Source: Rubrobacter sp.
Lineage (GTDB): Bacteria; Actinomycetota; Rubrobacteria; Rubrobacterales; Rubrobacteraceae
Length of the DNA: 22,482 nt
NCBI GenBank assembly: GCA_013695335.1
Contig: JACDAR010000352.1
Span: forward strand, 1-22,482
Direction of reading: 5' to 3'
The position numbers were made by a program, and so were the translations under genes. The notes beneath the pieces were generated by a model. The model saw nothing but the letters and a program-made list of their open reading frames with translations. It searched no databases and was not told the DNA's origin. Positions 14,324 through 21,046 of the stretch are shown here, piece by piece. Numbering within the stretch: position 1 is the first letter of the stretch; each line of letters opens with the position of its first letter.

Positions 14324-15265
14324 TTACGCGTCCGGTATGGCGTTCGTCGTTTCGGACGCGGTAAGCTCCGCTTTCATGACCCAGGAGGTTCCGTCGTCCC
14401 GCAGCCTGACAAACCCGTTCCTCTCGTAGAGTCTGACGGCGGTGTGGTTGCTCTTCTGGACGCTCAAGCTGACGGCATCGAAGCCATGGGACCCTGCCGC
14501 ATCCATCAGGGCGTAGAGTAGAGTTCCGCCGACGCCCGTACCACGCCGATCCAGAACAACGGCGATGGCGATGTCGGGCGTTGCGGCGTCCACGAAGCCG
14601 TAGCCGGGCTCGACAGCCGGGAAGATCCGGCACCATGCAGCCCCGACCTTATGACCATCTTCGGGATCCCGTGCAACGACCGCGAGGTCGCCCGCTCTCC
14701 CCCACCCTTCGAGATAGCGGCGAAGTCCCGGCTCCGCCAAGAGCTTCTCCGGTGGCGGTTTAAGGCCGGACTCCCAGTGGACGGCCTCGTATAGCATCTC
14801 CCACAGGAACGGCTCGTCTTCCGCTTCTGCTGGATGTACGAGGACGTCCGAACCGGCTCCGTGGAACTCGTGGCCGGCTTCGCGCAGCGCCGCAACGGCC
14901 GCTTCGAGTTGTCCGGATCGGACGAGCACGTAGTCCGTGTCGTGGGTCGAGATGACGAAGACCGGAACCCCGGCCTCGTCCAGCGGCGCCAGCATCCCTG
15001 CGAGAACGCCCACGAGCGAGAGATCCAGCGGACCTTCCATTTTGAGAGCCCGCCAATCCCGCTGGCATTTCACATCCTCGGGGACGCATTCCTCCGCGCA
15101 GACGACGGAAAGCTCGTTCACCGTGCGTGTCACGGAGAGGAACTCAGACCGGGCGGCCCAGGCTGGAAACTCCGCTTCCGCGTCCAGGTGGCACACGGCG
15201 AAGGTCTCATCGAGTACGGAGAGGCGCGGCAGGGCCGCCGGTTTGCTGCTCACGGCCGCATTCAA
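14324..15265 (-). CDS. CASTOR-type ACT domain fused to a GNAT acetyltransferase
   Basis: A 313-residue two-part protein. Residues about 13-135 resemble the ACT_7/CASTOR family (ELSVVCAEECVPEDV, WRALKMEGPLDLSLVG, VFVISTHDTDYVLV), whose animal member CASTOR1 binds arginine. Residues about 148-300 form a GNAT domain with EPFLWEMLYEA, the acetyl-CoA loop RGTGVGG (241-247) and the C-terminal AVRLYERNGF. The halves are in one uninterrupted frame joined by a short linker. The start is uncertain: TTG 15265 lies 6 bp after the argR stop with only a weak ribosome site; GTG 15253 is possible. Encoded between argR and argG, so co-expressed with arginine synthesis. The acetyl acceptor is unknown; the GNAT half resembles general actinobacterial GNATs more than known N-acetylglutamate synthases. 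Arginine binding is inferred. Confidence 0.82.
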   Translation of the reverse strand: MNAAVSSKPAALPRLSVLDETFAVCHLDAEAEFPAWAARSEFLSVTRTVNELSVVCAEECVPEDVKCQRDWRALKMEGPLDLSLVGVLAGMLAPLDEAGVPVFVISTHDTDYVLVRSGQLEAAVAALREAGHEFHGAGSDVLVHPAEAEDEPFLWEMLYEAVHWESGLKPPPEKLLAEPGLRRYLEGWGRAGDLAVVARDPEDGHKVGAAWCRIFPAVEPGYGFVDAATPDIAIAVVLDRRGTGVGGTLLYALMDAAGSHGFDAVSLSVQKSNHTAVRLYERNGFVRLRDDGTSWVMKAELTASETTNAIPDA

Positions 15266-15271
15266 CGGTAC

Positions 15272-15754
15272 TTACCCGACGACGTTTCCGGCTGGGCGGG
15301 TCTTCGCGCGGCACACATCGGCGATGAGGCCGGCTGTCTTTCTAGCTGAGTACGGACCTGGGCAGACAACTAATACAGTATCTTGGCCGGCGATGGTGCC
15401 TATGGTCCTGAGTCCTCGAACCCGGTCGAGCACGCTCGATACCGCCCCGGCGGTGCCGTCCCTGGTGTGGACGACTACCTGGTTCTGGGCGGGGACGATG
15501 CCGACAACGAAGCTCGGGAGAACCTCGATACCGGCTGTCCCTGGGTCGTGCGGCAGCGCCAGATATTTGCTCCCGACCTTGAGAACCCCTAGTTCGGCGA
15601 GGTCGCGGCTTACGGTGGCCTGAGCGACCTCGACGCCCTTATCGGCCAGGGCGCCGACGACGCCCTGCTGCGTGCCCAGTCCCTTCTCGGAGATGAGCGT
15701 CAGGATCAGGGCCTGCCGCGTGGCCTTGTCCACGCCGGATTTCGTGGCTTCCAT
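15272..15754 (-). CDS. argR: Arginine repressor
   Basis: A 160-residue ArgR. The N-terminal winged helix contains QATVSRDLAELGVLKV (about 44-59), and the C-terminal arginine-binding and hexamerisation domain includes GTIAGQDTVLVV (the usual GTIAGDDT motif). ATG 15752-15754 has AGGAGG upstream at about 11 bases. It lies 15 bp after argC and 6 bp before the ACT-GNAT gene, so it is autoregulated if the ARG boxes upstream of argC are its targets. Confidence 0.96.
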   Translation of the reverse strand: MEATKSGVDKATRQALILTLISEKGLGTQQGVVGALADKGVEVAQATVSRDLAELGVLKVGSKYLALPHDPGTAGIEVLPSFVVGIVPAQNQVVVHTRDGTAGAVSSVLDRVRGLRTIGTIAGQDTVLVVCPGPYSARKTAGLIADVCRAKTRPAGNVVG

Positions 15755-15769
15755 CAGATCGTCAGCCTC

Positions 15770-16780
15770 CTACTTGAGGTGCTCCAGCCCCAGGTCTTCC
15801 CCGAAGCCGAGCGCCAGGTTCATGTTCTGCACGGCAGCCCCGGACGCGCCCTTGAGCAAATTGTCCAGCGCCGCGAACAGCAGCAACTTTCCGGCCCGAC
15901 GGTCAATGGCAGCCGAGAGCCTGCAGCGGTTGGTGTTCGCCACGTGCGCAACGTGCGGGTAATCTTCCCGCGCCTCCACGAACGACCACTGCGCGTAGTC
16001 CTCCGCGTACCAGCCGAGGACTTCTTCCGCTTCGGGCGTATCTTCCACATCCACCACGATGGTCTCTAGCTCGCCGCGCGTTATGGGGATGAGATGAGGA
16101 ATGAAGGTGACCTCCGGGATCTCCCCCACATGCCGCAGCATCGTCTCTATCTCCGGCGTATGGCGGTGGAGCGGCGCGCCGTAGGCGTTGGCGTTCTCGT
16201 TGGCGCTCACGAAGTGCGTCTTGACCGAAGGCCTGGCTCCGGCCCCGCTAATCCCGGAGAGCGCGTTGACGGTGGCTGAATGAATATCATTTCCCATCCT
16301 CTTCACCACCGGCGCGAGCGCCAGGATCGCAGCCGTCGGGTAACAACCGGGGTTGGCGATGATCCTGCCTTTAGCCGCCCCGAATACCTCGGGCAACCCG
16401 TAGTGCGCCTCACTCAGAAGCCGCGGCGCAGGATGTTCTCCATACCATTCGCCGTATAGCGCGGCGTCCGGGAGCCGGAAATCGGCAGAAAGGTCAACGA
16501 CCAGCCCGACTCCGGCAGACAGGAGATCCCTCACCGTCTCGGCGCTCTCCCCGTGACCGTATGCCACGAAAGCCACGTCCAGCGACGAAGCGTCTATCGC
16601 ATCCGGCTCCACGAACGCTTCCCCGAAGGCCAGATGCGGATACACGTCCCGGATCCCACGTCCCGCGTACCCGCGCGAAGCAACCTCCAGCGCACCTACC
16701 TTCGGGTGCCCGGAGAGCAGGCGTACGAGCTCAGACCCCGCGTACCCACTGCCGCCGTAGATGCCAACCTTCAATGCCAT
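15770..16780 (-). CDS. argC: N-acetyl-gamma-glutamyl-phosphate reductase
   Basis: NADPH-dependent reduction of N-acetylglutamyl phosphate to the semialdehyde, third step of arginine synthesis. 336 residues from ATG 16778-16780. The Rossmann motif GIYGGSGYAGSEL is at 6-18 and the catalytic cysteine C146 in NPGCYPT. No ribosome site precedes the ATG, but a promoter -10 ends exactly 7 bases upstream, so the mRNA is probably leaderless. This also argues against the longer frame reaching 16957. First gene of the argC-argR-ACT/GNAT-argG operon, divergent from argJ. Confidence 0.96.
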   Translation of the reverse strand: MALKVGIYGGSGYAGSELVRLLSGHPKVGALEVASRGYAGRGIRDVYPHLAFGEAFVEPDAIDASSLDVAFVAYGHGESAETVRDLLSAGVGLVVDLSADFRLPDAALYGEWYGEHPAPRLLSEAHYGLPEVFGAAKGRIIANPGCYPTAAILALAPVVKRMGNDIHSATVNALSGISGAGARPSVKTHFVSANENANAYGAPLHRHTPEIETMLRHVGEIPEVTFIPHLIPITRGELETIVVDVEDTPEAEEVLGWYAEDYAQWSFVEAREDYPHVAHVANTNRCRLSAAIDRRAGKLLLFAALDNLLKGASGAAVQNMNLALGFGEDLGLEHLK

Positions 16781-16787
16781 GACCGGT

Positions 16788-16816
16788 ATTGAACCAGTCG
16801 CCGGATATTTATTCAA
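16788..16816 (-). promoter_or_regulatory. argC promoter, predicted leaderless
   Basis: On the minus strand TTGAAT (16816-16811) and TTCAAT (16793-16788) are 17 bp apart. Seven bases then lead straight to ATG 16780, so transcription should begin at or next to the start codon. The -35 lies inside an ARG-box-like sequence (16802-16815), so ArgR binding would exclude RNA polymerase. Confidence 0.6.
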
Positions 16817-16835
16817 GTTTCTGGATATTTCGGTT
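16802..16835. promoter_or_regulatory. ARG-box-like tandem sites upstream of argC
   Basis: CGGATATTTATTCA (16802-16815) matches the ARG-box core TGAAT-N4-ATTCA with 3 of 5 bases in the left arm and all 5 in the right. The octamer GGATATTT recurs exactly 20 bp further at 16823-16830 with a poor right arm. ArgR hexamers are known to bind adjacent boxes about 21 bp apart, so the second copy may be a weak half-site. Confidence 0.5.
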
Positions 16836-16862
16836 GACGCCTTCGCGTGCGGGTGCGAGAAT
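16834..16862 (+). promoter_or_regulatory. argJ promoter, predicted nearly leaderless
   Basis: TTGACG (16834-16839) and GAGAAT (16857-16862) are separated by 17 bp. Initiation 7 bases later (about 16869-16870) would leave only three or four bases before ATG 16873, and there is no ribosome site in front of that ATG. The start region lies against the ARG box at 16874. Confidence 0.6.
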
Positions 16863-16872
16863 AGCCCGCGAT

Positions 16873-18096
16873 ATGAATAAAGATTCAGTAATTGGAATAA
16901 ACGTTGTATCTGGCGGGGCTTCGGCGGCTGAGGGATTTGTGGCTGCGGGGGTGGCATGTGGGGTGCGGAAGTCCGGGAGTCGGGATCTCGGCCTCCTGTA
17001 TTCGGAGCGCCCGTGCGCCACGGCGGCCGTCTTTACACGCAACGCGTTCAAGGGCGCGCCGCTAGCCGTGACGAAAGAGGCAGTCGAGGCTGGAAATGTC
17101 CGCGCTATTGTAGTCAACAGCGGCAACGCCAACGCGGCGACTGGTGAACAGGGGCTCTCGGATGCAAAGGAGATGCAGGCGCTGGCGGCCAGTGCGCTCG
17201 GTATTGGGGCGGGGGAAGTCGCGGTGGCCTCGACGGGTGTGATCGGGGTTTATCTCCCGATGGACCGCATCTCGGAGGGTATCGCTCAGGCGGCCGGAGA
17301 GCTTGGCGGAGACGGAACCTCGTTCGCCGATGCGATCCTCACCACCGACACGCGCACCAAAGAGGTTGCGGTTCGGGTCGAGATCGGTGGCCGCACGATA
17401 ACCGTCAGCGGGACGGCCAAGGGAAGCGGCATGATCCATCCGAACATGGGCACCATGCTCGCCTTCATGACGACCGATGCAAGCGTGAAGCCGGATTGTT
17501 TGCAGGAAACCCTGGGCCGCGCGACGGAGCGTTCCTTCAACCGCGTGACCGTGGATGGAGATACATCGCCTTCGGACATGGCGCTCCTTATGGCGAACGG
17601 CGCGGCTGGCAACGAGCCACTGCACCTGGATCACCCTGACTACCCGGCCTTTGCCGAGGCGGTCGAAACCGTGGCGCGGGGGCTGGCGAAGGAGATCGCC
17701 CGCGACGGCGAGGGCGCGACCCGGCTCGTAGAGGTCGTCGTCGAGGGCGCGGAGGATGAGCAATCCGCGGCGGCACTCGCCAAGAGCGTGGTCGGGAGCA
17801 GCCTGGTCAAGGCGGCGGTCTTCGGGGAGGACGCCAACTGGGGCAGGGTGCTCGTCGCGATGGGCTACGCGGGTATCCCGTTCGACCCTGACGGCGTGGA
17901 GCTGTACTTCGGGCCTGTGAAGGTGTTCTCCGGTGGCGAGCCAGTCCTGCACGAGGAGGCCGAGGCGAACGCCGCGCTGGCGAGCGGGGAGGTCGTCATC
18001 GCGGTTCGCATGGGCGAGGGTGATGCGTCTGCCACGGCCTGGGGATGCGACCTCACCTACGAGTACGTCGAGATCAACGGGAGCTACCGTACGTGA
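16873..18096 (+). CDS. argJ: Glutamate N-acetyltransferase (ornithine acetyltransferase)
   Basis: Transfers the acetyl group from N-acetylornithine back to glutamate, making the pathway cyclic; some members also use acetyl-CoA. 407 residues from ATG 16873. Seen: SGNANAATG, the oxyanion-hole region STGVIG, and the autoprocessing site GMIHPNMG-TMLAF, where T194 becomes the N-terminal nucleophile of the beta chain. The usual Ala before this Thr is Gly here. Near the C-terminus is EDANWGRV. First gene of the argJ-B-D-F operon; its stop overlaps the argB start as GTGA. Confidence 0.96.
   Translation: MNKDSVIGINVVSGGASAAEGFVAAGVACGVRKSGSRDLGLLYSERPCATAAVFTRNAFKGAPLAVTKEAVEAGNVRAIVVNSGNANAATGEQGLSDAKEMQALAASALGIGAGEVAVASTGVIGVYLPMDRISEGIAQAAGELGGDGTSFADAILTTDTRTKEVAVRVEIGGRTITVSGTAKGSGMIHPNMGTMLAFMTTDASVKPDCLQETLGRATERSFNRVTVDGDTSPSDMALLMANGAAGNEPLHLDHPDYPAFAEAVETVARGLAKEIARDGEGATRLVEVVVEGAEDEQSAAALAKSVVGSSLVKAAVFGEDANWGRVLVAMGYAGIPFDPDGVELYFGPVKVFSGGEPVLHEEAEANAALASGEVVIAVRMGEGDASATAWGCDLTYEYVEINGSYRT
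16874..16887. promoter_or_regulatory. Perfect ARG-box core over the argJ start codon
   Basis: TGAAT-AAAG-ATTCA is a perfect inverted repeat matching the ArgR consensus core TGAATwwwwATTCA except for one G in the spacer. It begins at the second base of the argJ ATG, so it is both operator and coding sequence (codons 1-5). Bound ArgR would cover the predicted transcription start. Confidence 0.7.
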
Positions 18097-18875
18097 GCGC
18101 GGCCTCCGACATCTCCACGAAGCCAATTGTCGTCAAGGTCGGCGGCGGGGCGCTCCAGGGTGGTGCGCTCGAAGACCTGCCGGAGATACTGGATTCCGGG
18201 ACGCGGGTCGTGATCATGCACGGCGGCGGTCCGGCCCTGACCCGGATGCTCGATACCCTGGAGATACCTACGAGGTTCCACGAGGGCCTGCGCGTCACAG
18301 ACGAACAGACGCTGGAGATCGCTGAGATGGTCTTCGCCGGGAGCGTGAACAAGGCGCTGGTCCGGGAGCTTCGGTCACTCGGCGTCCCGGCGGCCGGCAT
18401 CTCCGGCACGGATGGCCCGACCCTGTTCATCGAACCCATACCTGGCCTCGGGCGCGTCGGGAACGTTGAGCGGGTGGACCTCCGGCTGATCCGGGCGATG
18501 TGGAACGGTGGGTTCGTGCCAGCGGTCGCCCCGCTCGGCATCGGGCCGGAAGGCGCGTACAACGTCAACGCCGACATGGCCGCCGGGGCCATCGCCGCGG
18601 AACTCAGAGCGGGGCATCTCTTCCTGCTCACCGACGTGGACGGATTGCTCGACGGCGGCGAGACGATTGCCTCGCTTGCCCCGGACGAGAGCGAGGGGTA
18701 CGTCGAGAGTGGCCTCGCCGCCGGGGGCATGATCCCCAAGCTGCGGTCGGCGTCGCAGGCAGCACGGGCCGGGGTCGAGGCAAGGATAGTCAACGGAAAC
18801 AGGCGGGGCACGCTGCGGGACGCCCTCGCCGGGGAGAACGTAGGGACCCTGATATCGGAAGGAGCCGTCGCATGA
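18093..18875 (+). CDS. argB: N-acetylglutamate kinase
   Basis: Phosphorylates N-acetylglutamate with ATP, the second pathway step. 260 residues from GTG 18093 (GTGA overlap with argJ; GGGAG upstream). Motifs: VVKVGGGAL near residue 13, the substrate loop MHGGGPALT near 46, and the LLTDVDGLLDG nucleotide segment. The protein starts almost at its first beta strand and lacks the N-terminal helix that arginine-sensitive NAG kinases use to form hexamers, so by family comparison it should be of the shorter, arginine-insensitive type like E. coli. Overlaps argD by ATGA. Confidence 0.95.
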   Translation: MSAASDISTKPIVVKVGGGALQGGALEDLPEILDSGTRVVIMHGGGPALTRMLDTLEIPTRFHEGLRVTDEQTLEIAEMVFAGSVNKALVRELRSLGVPAAGISGTDGPTLFIEPIPGLGRVGNVERVDLRLIRAMWNGGFVPAVAPLGIGPEGAYNVNADMAAGAIAAELRAGHLFLLTDVDGLLDGGETIASLAPDESEGYVESGLAAGGMIPKLRSASQAARAGVEARIVNGNRRGTLRDALAGENVGTLISEGAVA

Positions 18876-20083
18876 AGGCCGTAATGGAGACTTATAAACG
18901 CCTGAACATCGCCCCGACCGAGGGAAGGGGGAGCTGGCTCTTCGACGAAGAAGGCAACAGCTACCTCGACTTCATCGGGGGGATAGCGACCAACTCCCTG
19001 GGGCACGGCCATCCCGCTCTCGTCGGGGCGATCAAGGAGCAGGCGGAGACCCTGATCCACTGTTCCAACCTCTACGAAATCCCGATCCAGGCCGAAGTGG
19101 CAAAGATGCTCACCGAAGCCACGGACTTCGACAAAGTCTTCTTCTGCAACTCAGGCGCCGAGGCCGTCGAAGCAGCCATCAAACTTGCCCGCAAACACGC
19201 CAGCGACAACCACGGCCCCGACAAGTACGAAGTCCTCACCTTCTCCAAATCCTTCCACGGTCGCACCTACGGCGGCCTCTCCGCAACAGGCCAGCCGTCC
19301 CTCAAGGAAGGCTTCGGCCCGATGACAAGCGGCTTCGTCCACGCCCCGTTCGGCGACCTCGAAGCTACCGAAGAACTTGTCGGGCCGCAGACTGCCGCCA
19401 TCCTCGTCGAGCCCATCCAGGGCGAGGGCGGCGTGAACCCCGCTCCCGACGGATTCCTCGAAGGGCTGCGCGACCTTTGCGACGAGCGCGATGCGCTCCT
19501 GATCTTCGACGAGGTCCAGACCGGCGCGGGCCGCACAGGACACCTGTACGCCTACCAGGGCATCGGCGTCGTGCCTGACGTGCTCACGAGCGCCAAGGGC
19601 CTCGGTGGCGGCGTCCCCGTCGGCGCGATGCTGGCGCGCGAGGAGTACTCGGCCCTGAAGCCAGGGAACCACGGCTCCACTTTCGGGGGTAATCCGCTAG
19701 CAATGGCGGCCGTCAGGGCCGTGCTCGGGGTGGTCGGGGATCCTGGTTTCCTCGAAGAAGTCCGCTTCAAGGGCAGGGTCATGAAGAACGCGCTGGAGAA
19801 GCTGGCGGAGCGGGTTCCAGGCGCGGAGGTGCGTGGGGAGGGGCTGCTGATCGGTCTCGACCTCGCCGACCCGGACCTCGCCAGATCCGTCTTCGAGCAT
19901 TGCCTGGACGAAGGCGTCCTCGTCAACCTGGTCGGCGGGACCACGATCCGGCTGGCGCCACCCCTCACCGTGACCAGAACGGAGGTCCGGCTCGCGCTGG
20001 ATACGTTTCGAGGCGCGGTTGACACCTGGATGACCGATGAGTCCGAGACGGCGGATATCCGTCTCGAAGCCGCGGTAGCGTAG
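18872..20083 (+). CDS. argD: Acetylornithine aminotransferase
   Basis: PLP-dependent class III aminotransferase converting N-acetylglutamate semialdehyde to N-acetylornithine with glutamate as donor. 403 residues from ATG 18872, preceded by AAGGAG at 8 bases; the longer frame to 18500 lies inside argB and is rejected. Seen: the phosphate-binding CNSGAEAVEAA, LIFDEVQTG with the PLP-ring Asp, and the Schiff-base lysine K242 in SAKGLGGGVP. The stop at 20083 is 9 bp before argF. Confidence 0.95.
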   Translation: MKAVMETYKRLNIAPTEGRGSWLFDEEGNSYLDFIGGIATNSLGHGHPALVGAIKEQAETLIHCSNLYEIPIQAEVAKMLTEATDFDKVFFCNSGAEAVEAAIKLARKHASDNHGPDKYEVLTFSKSFHGRTYGGLSATGQPSLKEGFGPMTSGFVHAPFGDLEATEELVGPQTAAILVEPIQGEGGVNPAPDGFLEGLRDLCDERDALLIFDEVQTGAGRTGHLYAYQGIGVVPDVLTSAKGLGGGVPVGAMLAREEYSALKPGNHGSTFGGNPLAMAAVRAVLGVVGDPGFLEEVRFKGRVMKNALEKLAERVPGAEVRGEGLLIGLDLADPDLARSVFEHCLDEGVLVNLVGGTTIRLAPPLTVTRTEVRLALDTFRGAVDTWMTDESETADIRLEAAVA

Positions 20084-20092
20084 GGAGCGGAG

Positions 20093-21046
20093 GTGATCCC
20101 ACAGCAAAACGACGCACCTCCCGAGCCATCTCCCCTCGTCGGCCGCGACTGCCTCACGCTCGCGGAGTTCTCCTCGGCGGAGACCAACCTCCTCCTCGAA
20201 GAGGCGGCCAAGACCAAGTTCTTGCAGAGATCTCGCATCTCGTACCGTCCGCTGCGGGGCCGGACGCTGGCGATGGTCTTCCAGAAACCGTCCAACCGCA
20301 CACGGGTCTCGTTCGAAGTTGGGATGTACCAGCTCGGCGGCCACGCCCTGTACCTCAACCCCGATGAAATACAGCTTGGCAAGCGGGAGACGCCATCCGA
20401 CACGGGCCGCGTCCTGGCCCGCTACATAGACGCCATCATGGTCCGCACCTTCGACCACCAGGAACTCGAGGAGTTGGCGGCGGCTGCGGACGTTCCCGTC
20501 ATAAACGGCCTCTCCGACGACCATCATCCCTGCCAGGCGCTCGCCGACCTGCTCACGGTGCGAGAAGAGTTCGGGGAGTTGGAGGGAGTCAAGATCAGCT
20601 ACGTCGGAGACGGAAACAACGTCGCCCATTCCCTCGCCATAGCCTGCGCCCTCACCGGCGCGGAGCTAACCATCGCCCATCCTCCCGGACACGCCCCAGG
20701 CCCGGAGGTAGTCGCGCTCGCCGGGACCCTGGGCGCCGCCCCGACCCTCACCCAAGATCCGCGAGAAGCGGCGTCCGGCGCCCGCGTCCTGTACACGGAC
20801 GTGTGGACCAGCATGGGCCAGGAGTCAGAAGCCGAAGAACGCCGCGAGAACTTCGTCCCTTACAGGATAGACGAGGATCTGATATCCCTCGCCACCGAGG
20901 ACGCCATCTTCCTTCACTGCCTGCCGGCGCATCGGGGAGAAGAGGTCACAGCGGAAGTCATAGATGGCCCCCGGAGCCGGGTCTTCGATCAGGCCGAGAA
21001 CCGCCTGCACGCCCAGAAGGCGCTTCTGTATCTGCTGCTGGGTTAG
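20093..21046 (+). CDS. argF: Ornithine carbamoyltransferase
   Basis: Makes citrulline from ornithine and carbamoyl phosphate. 317 residues from GTG 20093 with GGGAG five bases upstream. Seen: the carbamoyl-phosphate loop FQKPSNRTRVSFE (SNRTR at 67-71, where most OTCases read STRTR), DDHHPCQAL (HPCQ 145-148), the ornithine motif DVWTSMGQE and HCLPAHRGEEV. The combination of HPCQ and HCLPAHR separates it from aspartate carbamoyltransferase. Last gene of the operon; its stop codon overlaps the convergent gene's stop (21043-21046). Confidence 0.95.
   Translation: MIPQQNDAPPEPSPLVGRDCLTLAEFSSAETNLLLEEAAKTKFLQRSRISYRPLRGRTLAMVFQKPSNRTRVSFEVGMYQLGGHALYLNPDEIQLGKRETPSDTGRVLARYIDAIMVRTFDHQELEELAAAADVPVINGLSDDHHPCQALADLLTVREEFGELEGVKISYVGDGNNVAHSLAIACALTGAELTIAHPPGHAPGPEVVALAGTLGAAPTLTQDPREAASGARVLYTDVWTSMGQESEAEERRENFVPYRIDEDLISLATEDAIFLHCLPAHRGEEVTAEVIDGPRSRVFDQAENRLHAQKALLYLLLG

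Noticed and set aside
14310..14636. Longer argG frame starting at 14636
   Set aside because: Lies inside the ACT-GNAT gene; ATG 14309 has a strong ribosome site and the usual N-terminus.
14324..14830. GNAT half as the missing N-acetylglutamate synthase (ArgA)
   Set aside because: Attractive by context, but the sequence looks like general actinobacterial GNATs and not like known ArgA proteins; kept only as an unproven possibility.
16781..16957. Longer argC frame starting at 16957
   Set aside because: Would cross the divergent promoter region and the argJ start; the Rossmann motif begins properly at ATG 16780.
19552..20629. Minus-strand open frames opposite argD and argF
   Set aside because: Shadows of aminotransferase and OTCase genes that carry full catalytic motifs.
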